Shown in pieces: positions 1 to 8,846 of a stretch of 34,547 nt of DNA. The DNA comes from Nitrospirota bacterium (GTDB taxonomy: Bacteria; Nitrospirota; Thermodesulfovibrionia; Thermodesulfovibrionales; Dissulfurispiraceae), in NCBI GenBank assembly GCA_015233365.1, contig JADFXU010000026.1, positions 1 to 34,547 of the forward strand. Reading direction: 5' to 3'. The translations under genes and the position numbers were made by a program. The notes under the pieces were generated by a model that was given only the letters and a program-made list of their open reading frames with translations, was not told where the DNA came from and did not search any database. Within the stretch, counting starts at the first letter, position 1; the number at the start of each line of letters is the position of its first letter.

Positions 1-2333
1 TGTTCTGGAGAAAGGATGGGACCAGTTTTCCGGTTGCATACACGAGCACGCCGATTATCGAACAAGGTGAAGTTGCCGGAGCGGTTGTAACTTTTCTCGA
101 TATCACGGCGCGGAAGAAAGCAGAAGACGATTTGAAGGTGAGTGAAGAAAATTTCAGGCGTTTGGTAGACCGTAATCCCGTTGCCATGACGGTAGCAGAC
201 AAGAGCGGCAAATTCATATATTTCAACAGCAGATTCAAAGAAACCTTCGGATACACTTTGGAAGATATTCCCACCGTAGATGACTGGTGGCCTCTTGCTT
301 ACCCTGATGAAGAATACAGGCAGAAGGTCATTGACGGCTGGAGGGCGGCTGCAAGGAAAGCCATAAAAAATAAAGATCAAACGGAAAGCCGGGAATGGCG
401 GGTAAGATGCAGGGACGGGTCGTCACGCGACATTGAATTCAAGATGGCATCACTGCAGGATGTAAATATAGTCATATTTAACGATATCACCGAGCGCAAG
501 CAGGCGGAAGAAGCGCTGAAGAAAGCGCAAGCCGAACTGGAGCGCCGGGTAGAGGAACGCACAGCTGAATTATCTGCGGCTAACGCTGCTTTGCAAACAG
601 AGATCTCTGAACGGAAACTGGCTGAAGAGTCCTTGCGGGAGAGCGAGGAACGTTTGAGTCTGGCATTGAAAGCAGCAGGACAGTCCATTTATGATTTGGA
701 TTTAAAAACAGGCCAAGGCATAGTGAGCCGCGAATATGCCCTTATGCTTGGCTACGATCCCGCTGAATTTCACGAGACTACTGCAAAATGGATCAAGAGA
801 CTGCACCCTGATGACAAGAAGCATGAAGCTGCCGTTTACAGTGCCTATGTCAAGGGTGAAATACCGGAATACAAGGTCGAGGCCAGGCAGATGACAAAGG
901 ACGGAAACTGGAAATGGATACTGTCTCTCGGCAAAATCATTGAGCGTGATGCAGAAGGCAATCCGCTGCGCATGATCGGAACTCATACTGACATCACCGA
1001 GCGTAAGCGGGCGGAAGCTGAAAGGGTGCATCTGGCACTGGAAGCACAGGCGCTGGAACTGGAACTGCTGAAGTACCGCGAAAAATATCACATTGTGCAG
1101 CAGGAGAGCGCCTTTAAGAAGGAATTGAACATCATCAGGGACGATTTGTTCCTAAAGAAGGTTGATGTGGTGAACAGCAGGGGCGCGGCGGTCGAGTGGG
1201 CCATCCACCTGTACTACAAGCCCCTCGACATACTGAGCGGGGACAGCTATTCCATCCTTGAAATAGGGGAAGGGAAGGTCCTTGTCTACCTTGCAGACGC
1301 CATGGGCAAGGGACTCGCCGCCTCGGTCACGTCCATTATCTCCACATCCTTTGTGAACCATCTGGTCAATGAAGCGAAGGAGGGGACCGGCTTCGACTTC
1401 GGGGAATTCATTGCCGCTTATTCGAGGTTTATCAGGAAGGGGCTTATTGAAGAAGAGATTTTGTGCATGACGATCATCTTCCTCGACCTCGTCAACGAGA
1501 CCATGGAGACAGCCATCTGCGGAATGCCCCCGGTCTTCTGCCATGCGGCGGATGATACCATAGTGAAGATAGAAAACAATAACCCGCCGCTCATGATGTA
1601 CCCTGCCGAGATGAGGATAGACCGGTACGACATCTCCGGCTTTCACAAAATGCTGGCGCATACGGACGGACTTAACGAGAGCTTCAGGAATGAGGATTCC
1701 CTGTACCAGGAATACCTGGAGGAGGATTTCAGGCAGTCGGAATTCAGCAACCAGCTTGCGGGCCGGTTCAACAAGGCCATTCAGAAACCGGATGACGACG
1801 TAACCTTTATTTTCTTGCGCAGGATAGATCGCAACCCGAAGTGGACCAAGGTTATTACCATCGCCTCCCGGATGGAGGAACTGGCTGCTGTTGCCACGGA
1901 AGTGGAAGAGTTTCTTGAGACCCTGGATGCCGATACCGAGTTCAAGGTTATGTTTATAAATGCGTTTAACGAAATGCTGATGAATGCCTATGAGCACGGG
2001 AGCCTGAATATCGACCTCGAACAGAAGGGCCGGCTGGTGCGGGACGACACGTACCAGGACTACCTTCTGGACGCTGAAAAGGGCCTCACAAAGAAGATAG
2101 ACATAACTCTCTCGCTGCAGGAACTGAACGGGGAGGAGTACCTGATGCTCACTGTCACCGACGAGGGGAAGGGGTTCGACACCTCCCCGCTGAGAGCATG
2201 GTCGCCGGATTTTTCCAGCCTTAACGGACGGGGAATACAAATGGTACTATGTTCTTCCGACGAATTATTTTATAATAGGGCCGGCAATGAAGTGACTCTA
2301 CTCAAGAGACTAAGTACTTCAGTTCATAAATAG
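1..2333 (+). CDS. Partial PAS-PAS-PP2C-HATPase protein (rear of a GGDEF fusion)
   Basis: The gene is open from the window edge; the first whole codon is at position 3. The 776 visible residues equal residues 285-1060 of the complete neighbour at 2675-5857, so the GGDEF front probably lies to the left. Visible parts are the end of PAS1, PAS2 (about 45-165), a coiled coil, PAS3 (about 215-340), a SpoIIE/RsbU-type PP2C phosphatase (about 375-600) with motifs LSGD, DAMGKG and AHTDGL, and an RsbW-type HATPase (about 615-770) with N-box residues in NEMLMNAYEHG and DEGKGF. Family knowledge: such phosphatases dephosphorylate STAS proteins and such HATPases phosphorylate them. A STAS gene starts 12 bp downstream. 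An internal ATG at 132 is not a likely start, because coding homology runs to the edge. Confidence 0.9.
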   Translation, partial: FWRKDGTSFPVAYTSTPIIEQGEVAGAVVTFLDITARKKAEDDLKVSEENFRRLVDRNPVAMTVADKSGKFIYFNSRFKETFGYTLEDIPTVDDWWPLAYPDEEYRQKVIDGWRAAARKAIKNKDQTESREWRVRCRDGSSRDIEFKMASLQDVNIVIFNDITERKQAEEALKKAQAELERRVEERTAELSAANAALQTEISERKLAEESLRESEERLSLALKAAGQSIYDLDLKTGQGIVSREYALMLGYDPAEFHETTAKWIKRLHPDDKKHEAAVYSAYVKGEIPEYKVEARQMTKDGNWKWILSLGKIIERDAEGNPLRMIGTHTDITERKRAEAERVHLALEAQALELELLKYREKYHIVQQESAFKKELNIIRDDLFLKKVDVVNSRGAAVEWAIHLYYKPLDILSGDSYSILEIGEGKVLVYLADAMGKGLAASVTSIISTSFVNHLVNEAKEGTGFDFGEFIAAYSRFIRKGLIEEEILCMTIIFLDLVNETMETAICGMPPVFCHAADDTIVKIENNNPPLMMYPAEMRIDRYDISGFHKMLAHTDGLNESFRNEDSLYQEYLEEDFRQSEFSNQLAGRFNKAIQKPDDDVTFIFLRRIDRNPKWTKVITIASRMEELAAVATEVEEFLETLDADTEFKVMFINAFNEMLMNAYEHGSLNIDLEQKGRLVRDDTYQDYLLDAEKGLTKKIDITLSLQELNGEEYLMLTVTDEGKGFDTSPLRAWSPDFSSLNGRGIQMVLCSSDELFYNRAGNEVTLLKRLSTSVHK

Positions 2334-2344
2334 GGGGTGAATGT

Positions 2345-2638
2345 ATGGAAGTGAAGGCTACCGGAACTGCGGAAGTAACCGTGCTCGGTCATATAAAGAG
2401 TATTGAAGACTATCAGAAGATAAAGGACACGGTCAAGAGCATTGTGAACAGCGGCAATAAGTCCATTGTGGTAAAGATACCCGATTCCATGTCTATGACA
2501 TCGTCGGTTATAGGGTTTTTTCTCAAACTCATCAACGGAGACCATGTGAAGATTACCATGCTGGTTAAGGACGAGAGACTATACGGCATTCTTGAAGCTA
2601 TGAAACTGATTGCTGTTTTCGATGTGCAGAAGATGTAG
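2345..2638 (+). CDS. STAS-domain anti-sigma-factor antagonist-like protein (copy 1)
   Basis: This 97-aa single-domain STAS protein resembles SpoIIAA, RsbV and HsbA in size and fold pattern. The segment IPDSMSMTSSVIGFFLKL fits the loop and helix that hold the phosphorylatable Ser/Thr of the family; Ser in DSMSM or TSS is the candidate site. A strong Shine-Dalgarno (aggggg) lies before the ATG. It sits 12 bp after a gene with both PP2C and HATPase domains and 36 bp before a GGDEF gene in the same frame, separated only by a TAG stop. By family analogy it would be the switch protein whose phosphorylation state is set by these neighbours. Its output partner (sigma regulator or diguanylate cyclase) cannot be read from sequence. 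Confidence 0.88.
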   Translation: MEVKATGTAEVTVLGHIKSIEDYQKIKDTVKSIVNSGNKSIVVKIPDSMSMTSSVIGFFLKLINGDHVKITMLVKDERLYGILEAMKLIAVFDVQKM

Positions 2639-2674
2639 CCTGAGTGGCCGCAAGTTCCGGGAATTAAAAAGCTG

Positions 2675-5600
2675 ATGTTTGAATCTTCCAAAGACAGTTT
2701 GACGGATGGCCTTACCGGGATTGCGAATCGCAGGAGATTCGAAGAATTCCTGAATCAGGAATGGGACCGGTCGATCCGTTCCGGCATGCCCCTGTCGCTT
2801 ATAATAGCGGACATCGATTTTTTTAAACTGTATAATGACAATTATGGGCATGTAATGGGTGATGCTTGCCTCAGGAGAGTTGCCCTTGGACTGTCCGGTG
2901 AACTCAGAAGACCGGCTGATATGGTCGCCAGATACGGCGGGGATGAGTTCATCTGTATGCTTGCCAATACGGATGCCGGAGGAGCACTGTCAGTAGCAGG
3001 ACGCTTGCACGAGAAGGTCATTTCCCTGAAGATACCGCATGGATATTCTCCTGTCGAAAAGCATGTTACGGTGAGCATCGGAGTTGCGACAATGGTTCCG
3101 TCACATGACAAAACATCATCAGAATTAATCAGGCGGGCTGAGGAAATGCTCTATGCAGCCAAACAAAGAGGGAGCAACCGCAAATCCGACAATGGAAAAA
3201 TAGAAACGATTATGACCGTCTCGAGGGCAATTACCGAACGCAGGAATGAGGAAGAAAGACTGGAAAGAATCAACCACCGGAATAAACTTATTCTAAACTC
3301 TACAAGCGAGGGCATTTTGGGCCTCGATTCTCAGGGCATGCATACGTTTGTCAACCCGGCTGCAGCCAGGATGCTCGGCTATTCAGCTGATGAGTTATTG
3401 GACAGACACAGCCATCCGACCTGGCATCATACTAAGGCAGACGGGAGCCCGTATCCGGAAGAAGAGTGTCCGATTTACAGGTCATGTAACAAAGGCGTTG
3501 TCTATGAGCGTGTAAGGAATGAGGTGTTCTGGAGAAAGGATGGGACCAGTTTTCCGGTTGCATACACGAGCACGCCGATTATCGAACAAGGTGAAGTTGC
3601 CGGAGCGGTTGTAACTTTTCTCGATATCACGGCGCGGAAGAAAGCAGAAGACGATTTGAAGGTGAGTGAAGAAAATTTCAGGCGTTTGGTAGACCGTAAT
3701 CCCGTTGCCATGACGGTAGCAGACAAGAGCGGCAAATTCATATATTTCAACAGCAGATTCAAAGAAACCTTCGGATACACTTTGGAAGATATTCCCACCG
3801 TAGATGACTGGTGGCCTCTTGCTTACCCTGATGAAGAATACAGGCAGAAGGTCATTGACGGCTGGAGGGCGGCTGCAAGGAAAGCCATAAAAAATAAAGA
3901 TCAAACGGAAAGCCGGGAATGGCGGGTAAGATGCAGGGACGGGTCGTCACGCGACATTGAATTCAAGATGGCATCACTGCAGGATGTAAATATAGTCATA
4001 TTTAACGATATCACCGAGCGCAAGCAGGCGGAAGAAGCGCTGAAGAAAGCGCAAGCCGAACTGGAGCGCCGGGTAGAGGAACGCACAGCTGAATTATCTG
4101 CGGCTAACGCTGCTTTGCAAACAGAGATCTCTGAACGGAAACTGGCTGAAGAGTCCTTGCGGGAGAGCGAGGAACGTTTGAGTCTGGCATTGAAAGCAGC
4201 AGGACAGTCCATTTATGATTTGGATTTAAAAACAGGCCAAGGCATAGTGAGCCGCGAATATGCCCTTATGCTTGGCTACGATCCCGCTGAATTTCACGAG
4301 ACTACTGCAAAATGGATCAAGAGACTGCACCCTGATGACAAGAAGCATGAAGCTGCCGTTTACAGTGCCTATGTCAAGGGTGAAATACCGGAATACAAGG
4401 TCGAGGCCAGGCAGATGACAAAGGACGGAAACTGGAAATGGATACTGTCTCTCGGCAAAATCATTGAGCGTGATGCAGAAGGCAATCCGCTGCGCATGAT
4501 CGGAACTCATACTGACATCACCGAGCGTAAGCGGGCGGAAGCTGAAAGGGTGCATCTGGCACTGGAAGCACAGGCGCTGGAACTGGAACTGCTGAAGTAC
4601 CGCGAAAAATATCACATTGTGCAGCAGGAGAGCGCCTTTAAGAAGGAATTGAACATCATCAGGGACGATTTGTTCCTAAAGAAGGTTGATGTGGTGAACA
4701 GCAGGGGCGCGGCGGTCGAGTGGGCCATCCACCTGTACTACAAGCCCCTCGACATACTGAGCGGGGACAGCTATTCCATCCTTGAAATAGGGGAAGGGAA
4801 GGTCCTTGTCTACCTTGCAGACGCCATGGGCAAGGGACTCGCCGCCTCGGTCACGTCCATTATCTCCACATCCTTTGTGAACCATCTGGTCAATGAAGCG
4901 AAGGAGGGGACCGGCTTCGACTTCGGGGAATTCATTGCCGCTTATTCGAGGTTTATCAGGAAGGGGCTTATTGAAGAAGAGATTTTGTGCATGACGATCA
5001 TCTTCCTCGACCTCGTCAACGAGACCATGGAGACAGCCATCTGCGGAATGCCCCCGGTCTTCTGCCATGCGGCGGATGATACCATAGTGAAGATAGAAAA
5101 CAATAACCCGCCGCTCATGATGTACCCTGCCGAGATGAGGATAGACCGGTACGACATCTCCGGCTTTCACAAAATGCTGGCGCATACGGACGGACTTAAC
5201 GAGAGCTTCAGGAATGAGGATTCCCTGTACCAGGAATACCTGGAGGAGGATTTCAGGCAGTCGGAATTCAGCAACCAGCTTGCGGGCCGGTTCAACAAGG
5301 CCATTCAGAAACCGGATGACGACGTAACCTTTATTTTCTTGCGCAGGATAGATCGCAACCCGAAGTGGACCAAGGTTATTACCATCGCCTCCCGGATGGA
5401 GGAACTGGCTGCTGTTGCCACGGAAGTGGAAGAGTTTCTTGAGACCCTGGATGCCGATACCGAGTTCAAGGTTATGTTTATAAATGCGTTTAACGAAATG
5501 CTGATGAATGCCTATGAGCACGGGAGCCTGAATATCGACCTCGAACAGAAGGGCCGGCTGGTGCGGGACGACACGTACCAGGACTACCTTCTGGACGCTG

Positions 5601-5857
5601 AAAAGGGCCTCACAAAGAAGATAGACATAACTCTCTCGCTGCAGGAACTGAACGGGGAGGAGTACCTGATGCTCACTGTCACCGACGAGGGGAAGGGGTT
5701 CGACACCTCCCCGCTGAGAGCATGGTCGCCGGATTTTTCCAGCCTTAACGGACGGGGAATACAAATGGTACTATGTTCTTCCGACGAATTATTTTATAAT
5801 AGGGCCGGCAATGAAGTGACTCTACTCAAGAGACTAAGTACTTCAGTTCATAAATAG
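2675..5857 (+). CDS. GGDEF-PAS-PAS-PAS-PP2C-HATPase multidomain signalling protein
   Basis: This 1,060-aa protein is the only complete copy of this architecture here. GGDEF domain: about 8-168, with intact GGDEF at 88-92 and an RPAD inhibitory-site motif at 79-82 placed five residues before it, so it is predicted to make c-di-GMP under product feedback. PAS1 spans about 205-325, PAS2 about 328-447, a coiled coil about 448-500, and PAS3 about 500-625. The PP2C domain (about 660-880) has LSGD, DAMGKG, PPLMMYP, TDGLNES and DDDVTFIF. The HATPase (about 900-1050) has NEMLMNAYEHG and DEGKGF. There are no membrane segments, so it is cytoplasmic. It fuses a cyclase with opposing STAS-kinase and STAS-phosphatase activities. 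The ATG at 2675 has only a weak upstream purine match; the preceding STAS frame runs into it through one TAG. Confidence 0.9.
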   Translation: MFESSKDSLTDGLTGIANRRRFEEFLNQEWDRSIRSGMPLSLIIADIDFFKLYNDNYGHVMGDACLRRVALGLSGELRRPADMVARYGGDEFICMLANTDAGGALSVAGRLHEKVISLKIPHGYSPVEKHVTVSIGVATMVPSHDKTSSELIRRAEEMLYAAKQRGSNRKSDNGKIETIMTVSRAITERRNEEERLERINHRNKLILNSTSEGILGLDSQGMHTFVNPAAARMLGYSADELLDRHSHPTWHHTKADGSPYPEEECPIYRSCNKGVVYERVRNEVFWRKDGTSFPVAYTSTPIIEQGEVAGAVVTFLDITARKKAEDDLKVSEENFRRLVDRNPVAMTVADKSGKFIYFNSRFKETFGYTLEDIPTVDDWWPLAYPDEEYRQKVIDGWRAAARKAIKNKDQTESREWRVRCRDGSSRDIEFKMASLQDVNIVIFNDITERKQAEEALKKAQAELERRVEERTAELSAANAALQTEISERKLAEESLRESEERLSLALKAAGQSIYDLDLKTGQGIVSREYALMLGYDPAEFHETTAKWIKRLHPDDKKHEAAVYSAYVKGEIPEYKVEARQMTKDGNWKWILSLGKIIERDAEGNPLRMIGTHTDITERKRAEAERVHLALEAQALELELLKYREKYHIVQQESAFKKELNIIRDDLFLKKVDVVNSRGAAVEWAIHLYYKPLDILSGDSYSILEIGEGKVLVYLADAMGKGLAASVTSIISTSFVNHLVNEAKEGTGFDFGEFIAAYSRFIRKGLIEEEILCMTIIFLDLVNETMETAICGMPPVFCHAADDTIVKIENNNPPLMMYPAEMRIDRYDISGFHKMLAHTDGLNESFRNEDSLYQEYLEEDFRQSEFSNQLAGRFNKAIQKPDDDVTFIFLRRIDRNPKWTKVITIASRMEELAAVATEVEEFLETLDADTEFKVMFINAFNEMLMNAYEHGSLNIDLEQKGRLVRDDTYQDYLLDAEKGLTKKIDITLSLQELNGEEYLMLTVTDEGKGFDTSPLRAWSPDFSSLNGRGIQMVLCSSDELFYNRAGNEVTLLKRLSTSVHK

Positions 5858-7048
5858 GGGGTGAATGTATGGAAGTGAAGGCTACCGGAACTGCGGAAGT
5901 AACCGTGCTCGGTCATATAAAGAGTATTGAAGACTATCAGAAGATAAAGGACACGGTCAAGAGCATTGTGAACAGCGGCAATAAGTCCATTGTGGTAAAG
6001 ATACCCGATTCCATGTCTATGACATCGTCGGTTATAGGGTTTTTTCTCAAACTCATCAACGGAGACCATGTGAAGATTACCATGCTGGTTAAGGACGAGA
6101 GACTATACGGCATTCTTGAAGCTATGAAACTGATTGCTGTTTTCGATGTGCAGAAGATGTAGCCTGAGTGGCCGCAAGTTCCGGGAATTAAAAAGCTGAT
6201 GTTTGAATCTTCCAAAGACAGTTTGACGGATGGCCTTACCGGGATTGCGAATCGCAGGAGATTCGAAGAATTCCTGAATCAGGAATGGGACCGGTCGATC
6301 CGTTCCGGCATGCCCCTGTCGCTTATAATAGCGGACATCGATTTTTTTAAACTGTATAATGACAATTATGGGCATGTAATGGGTGATGCTTGCCTCAGGA
6401 GAGTTGCCCTTGGACTGTCCGGTGAACTCAGAAGACCGGCTGATATGGTCGCCAGATACGGCGGGGATGAGTTCATCTGTATGCTTGCCAATACGGATGC
6501 CGGAGGAGCACTGTCAGTAGCAGGACGCTTGCACGAGAAGGTCATTTCCCTGAAGATACCGCATGGATATTCTCCTGTCGAAAAGCATGTTACGGTGAGC
6601 ATCGGAGTTGCGACAATGGTTCCGTCACATGACAAAACATCATCAGAATTAATCAGGCGGGCTGAGGAAATGCTCTATGCAGCCAAACAAAGAGGGAGCA
6701 ACCGCAAATCCGGCAATGGAAAAATAGAAACGATTATGACCGTCTCGAGGGCAATTACCGAACGCAGGAATGAGGAAGAAAGACTGGAAAGAATCAACCA
6801 CCGGAATAAACTTATTCTAAACTCTACAAGCGAGGGCATTTTGGGCCTCGATTCTCAGGGCATGCATACGTTTGTCAACCCGGCTGCAGCCAGGATGCTC
6901 GGCTATTCAGCTGATGAGTTATTGGACAGACACAGCCATCCGACCTGGCATCATACTAAGGCAGACGGGAGCCCGTATCCGGAAGAAGAGTGTCCGATTT
7001 ACAGGTCATGTAACAAAGGCGTTGTCTATGAGCGTGTAAGGAATGAGG
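3525..7048 (+). repeat. Tandem repeat unit, copy 2 (3,524 bp)
   Basis: This is the second near-identical copy of the unit. It carries the PAS2-PAS3-PP2C-HATPase rear of the large gene, the second STAS gene, and the GGDEF-PAS front of the third large gene. Near identity over 3.5 kb, including third codon positions, points to a recent duplication, ongoing gene conversion, or an assembly artefact. Confidence 0.93.
5869..6162 (+). CDS. STAS-domain anti-sigma-factor antagonist-like protein (copy 2)
   Basis: The 97-aa product is identical to that of the STAS gene at 2345-2638, being the same gene in the second tandem unit. It has the same aggggg Shine-Dalgarno, the same 12-bp gap after the upstream PP2C-HATPase gene and the same in-frame TAG followed by a GGDEF gene. 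Two identical switch proteins would give a dosage change rather than a new specificity. Downstream lie a histidine kinase fusion and a receiver-PP2C-HATPase response regulator, which are likely to act on this protein. Confidence 0.88.
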   Translation: MEVKATGTAEVTVLGHIKSIEDYQKIKDTVKSIVNSGNKSIVVKIPDSMSMTSSVIGFFLKLINGDHVKITMLVKDERLYGILEAMKLIAVFDVQKM

Positions 7049-8844
7049 TGTTCTGGAGAAAGGATGGGACCAGTTTTCCGGTTGCATACACGAGCACGCC
7101 GATTATCGAACAAGGTGAAGTTGCCGGAGCGGTTGTAACTTTTCTCGATATCACGGCGCGGAAGAAAGCAGAAGATGAATTATCTACAGTTAACGCTGTT
7201 TTGCAAACGGAGATATCTGAACGGAAACTGGCTGAAGAGTCATTGCGGGAGAGCGAGGAACGTCTGAGTCTGGCAATGAAAGCAACAGGACAGTCTATTT
7301 ATGATTCGGATTTAAAAACAGGCGAAGCTATAGTAGGCCCCGAGTATGCCCTTATGCTTGGTTATGATCCCGCTGAATTTCATGAGACTACTGCAAAATG
7401 GATAGAGAGGCTGCACCCGGATGACAAGAAGCAGGTAGCTGCTGCTTACAGAGCGTATATTAAGGGTGAAATACCGGAATACAAGGTCGAGTTCAGGCAG
7501 AAGACTAAGGACGGAAACTGGAAATGGATACTGTCTGTCTCCAAAATCATTGGGCGTGATGCAGACGGCAATCCGCTGCGCATGATCGGAACTCACACTG
7601 ACATTACTAACCGCAAGCAGGCTGAACTTCGTCAGGCTCTTTTGTCTGAAATCCTCGGCATCCTTAACTATCCACCTGCCGAGGATGATACGATCAGCCG
7701 TATTCTCACGGCAATTAAACGGGAAACAGGCTTCGACGCGGTAGGGATTCGCTTGCAACGGGGTGATGACTTCCCGTATTTTGCCCACGAGGGTTTTTCC
7801 GATGAGTTTCTGTTCACGGAGAATACGCTGGTTGCCCATACCCTGGATGGCGGGGTTTGCAAAGATGAAAACGGCAACACCAGCCTCGAGTGCACCTGCG
7901 GTTTGGTGATTTCGGGGCAGACCAATCCGGCAAATCCCCTTTTTACGGCCAGGGGAAGTTTCTGGACCAATGAGTCATTTACACTGTTAGACCTCCCGGT
8001 TGACCAGTCCCTGGGGTTCCATCCGCGGAACCGCTGCATAGATGAAGGCTTCCATTCCGTAGCGCTTATCCCCCTGCTGGCCGGCAAACAAACCATAGGC
8101 ATACTGCAGCTCAGCGATCGCCGGCCCAACCGGTTAACGCCTGAGATGATCTCTTTCTTTGAAGATTTGGGCGCCAGTATCGGTATCGCTCTTGCGCGCA
8201 AAAAAGCGGAAGAACGGATAAGGCAGTCTCTGAGAGAAAAAGAGACACTTCTCAGGGAAATCCATCACCGGGTAAAGAACAACATGGCGGTCGTGTCAAG
8301 CCTCCTTTCGTTACAGGCAGAAAAGGTAGAGGATGCCACTGTTAGATCCATCCTTGAATCAAGCCAGCAGAGGGTCAAGGCAATGGCCCTTGTTCATGAA
8401 CAGCTCTATCAGAGAGAAGATTTATCATCCATTAATTTTAAAGACTACATAACATCAATAGTTTCAGAGATAATAGATCTATACCGGATAGATACCGGTG
8501 CAATCACGACGGAGATCAACATTGAGGACATTGAGCTTGATCTGGAATCAGCCATGCCGTGCGGCCTGATAATCAACGAACTCCTCACAAATGCCTTCAA
8601 ATACGCTTTCCCTGACAATAGAAGCGGGGTATTAAGCGTCAATTTTACAAAGAGTGGCGACACTTGCACACTGACAGTCAAAGACAACGGGGTAGGGCTG
8701 TGGGAAGGTTTTGATTATCAGGAGGCAGGCACACTGGGCCTTCAGCTTGTTAATGTTTTAACGGGACAGCTGGATGGGACCATCCGAATCAAAGCGGATA
8801 AGGGAACTGAAACAGTTCTTAAGTTTAAAATCCAAAGGGAATAA
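6199..8844 (+). CDS. GGDEF-PAS-PAS-GAF-HisKA_2 hybrid diguanylate cyclase / histidine kinase
   Basis: This is an 881-aa protein. Its first 326 residues match the 2675-5857 product except for one Asp-to-Gly change. They hold the GGDEF domain (motif at 88-92, RPAD at 79-82) and PAS1. It then diverges: a second PAS (about 345-472) resembles PAS3 of the neighbour, followed by a GAF domain (about 480-665) with several Cys residues in the stretch GGVCKDENGNTSLECTCG. A HisKA_2-type dimerisation domain follows with the phospho-acceptor His in REIHHRVKNN, then an HATPase with NELLTNAFKYAF and DNGVGL. It is cytoplasmic. The response regulator begins 2 bp after the stop, so the two are almost certainly cotranscribed and probably cognate. 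The protein may both make c-di-GMP and start a phosphorelay. It looks like a chimera formed at 7175/7176. Confidence 0.88.
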   Translation: MFESSKDSLTDGLTGIANRRRFEEFLNQEWDRSIRSGMPLSLIIADIDFFKLYNDNYGHVMGDACLRRVALGLSGELRRPADMVARYGGDEFICMLANTDAGGALSVAGRLHEKVISLKIPHGYSPVEKHVTVSIGVATMVPSHDKTSSELIRRAEEMLYAAKQRGSNRKSGNGKIETIMTVSRAITERRNEEERLERINHRNKLILNSTSEGILGLDSQGMHTFVNPAAARMLGYSADELLDRHSHPTWHHTKADGSPYPEEECPIYRSCNKGVVYERVRNEVFWRKDGTSFPVAYTSTPIIEQGEVAGAVVTFLDITARKKAEDELSTVNAVLQTEISERKLAEESLRESEERLSLAMKATGQSIYDSDLKTGEAIVGPEYALMLGYDPAEFHETTAKWIERLHPDDKKQVAAAYRAYIKGEIPEYKVEFRQKTKDGNWKWILSVSKIIGRDADGNPLRMIGTHTDITNRKQAELRQALLSEILGILNYPPAEDDTISRILTAIKRETGFDAVGIRLQRGDDFPYFAHEGFSDEFLFTENTLVAHTLDGGVCKDENGNTSLECTCGLVISGQTNPANPLFTARGSFWTNESFTLLDLPVDQSLGFHPRNRCIDEGFHSVALIPLLAGKQTIGILQLSDRRPNRLTPEMISFFEDLGASIGIALARKKAEERIRQSLREKETLLREIHHRVKNNMAVVSSLLSLQAEKVEDATVRSILESSQQRVKAMALVHEQLYQREDLSSINFKDYITSIVSEIIDLYRIDTGAITTEINIEDIELDLESAMPCGLIINELLTNAFKYAFPDNRSGVLSVNFTKSGDTCTLTVKDNGVGLWEGFDYQEAGTLGLQLVNVLTGQLDGTIRIKADKGTETVLKFKIQRE
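7049..7175 (+). repeat. Third, partial copy of the tandem unit
   Basis: The first 127 bases of the unit occur a third time, then identity ends abruptly at 7176 (t here, c at 128 and 3652). Beyond this point the gene continues into a diverged PAS domain that aligns with the later PAS3 segment of copy 2, so a PAS domain is skipped. The junction lies in the linker after the first PAS domain. Confidence 0.9.
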
Positions 8845-8846
8845 CT

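Larger units (their letters stand above)
1..3524 (+). repeat. Tandem repeat unit, copy 1 (3,524 bp)
   Basis: Position 1 matches position 3525 and then 7049, which gives an exact period of 3,524 bp. The unit holds the rear part of one large sensor gene, a STAS gene, and the GGDEF-PAS front of the next large gene. The one difference seen between copies 1 and 2 is A at 3189 against G at 6713, which changes Asp to Gly just after the GGDEF domain. The window starts inside this copy, so its true left boundary and the total copy number are unknown. Confidence 0.93.

Noticed and set aside
1152-2240. Long open frame on the - strand opposite the PP2C-HATPase region (also at 4676-5764)
   Set aside because: It mirrors a clearly conserved coding region, has no family match and no ribosome binding site; it is a codon-bias shadow.
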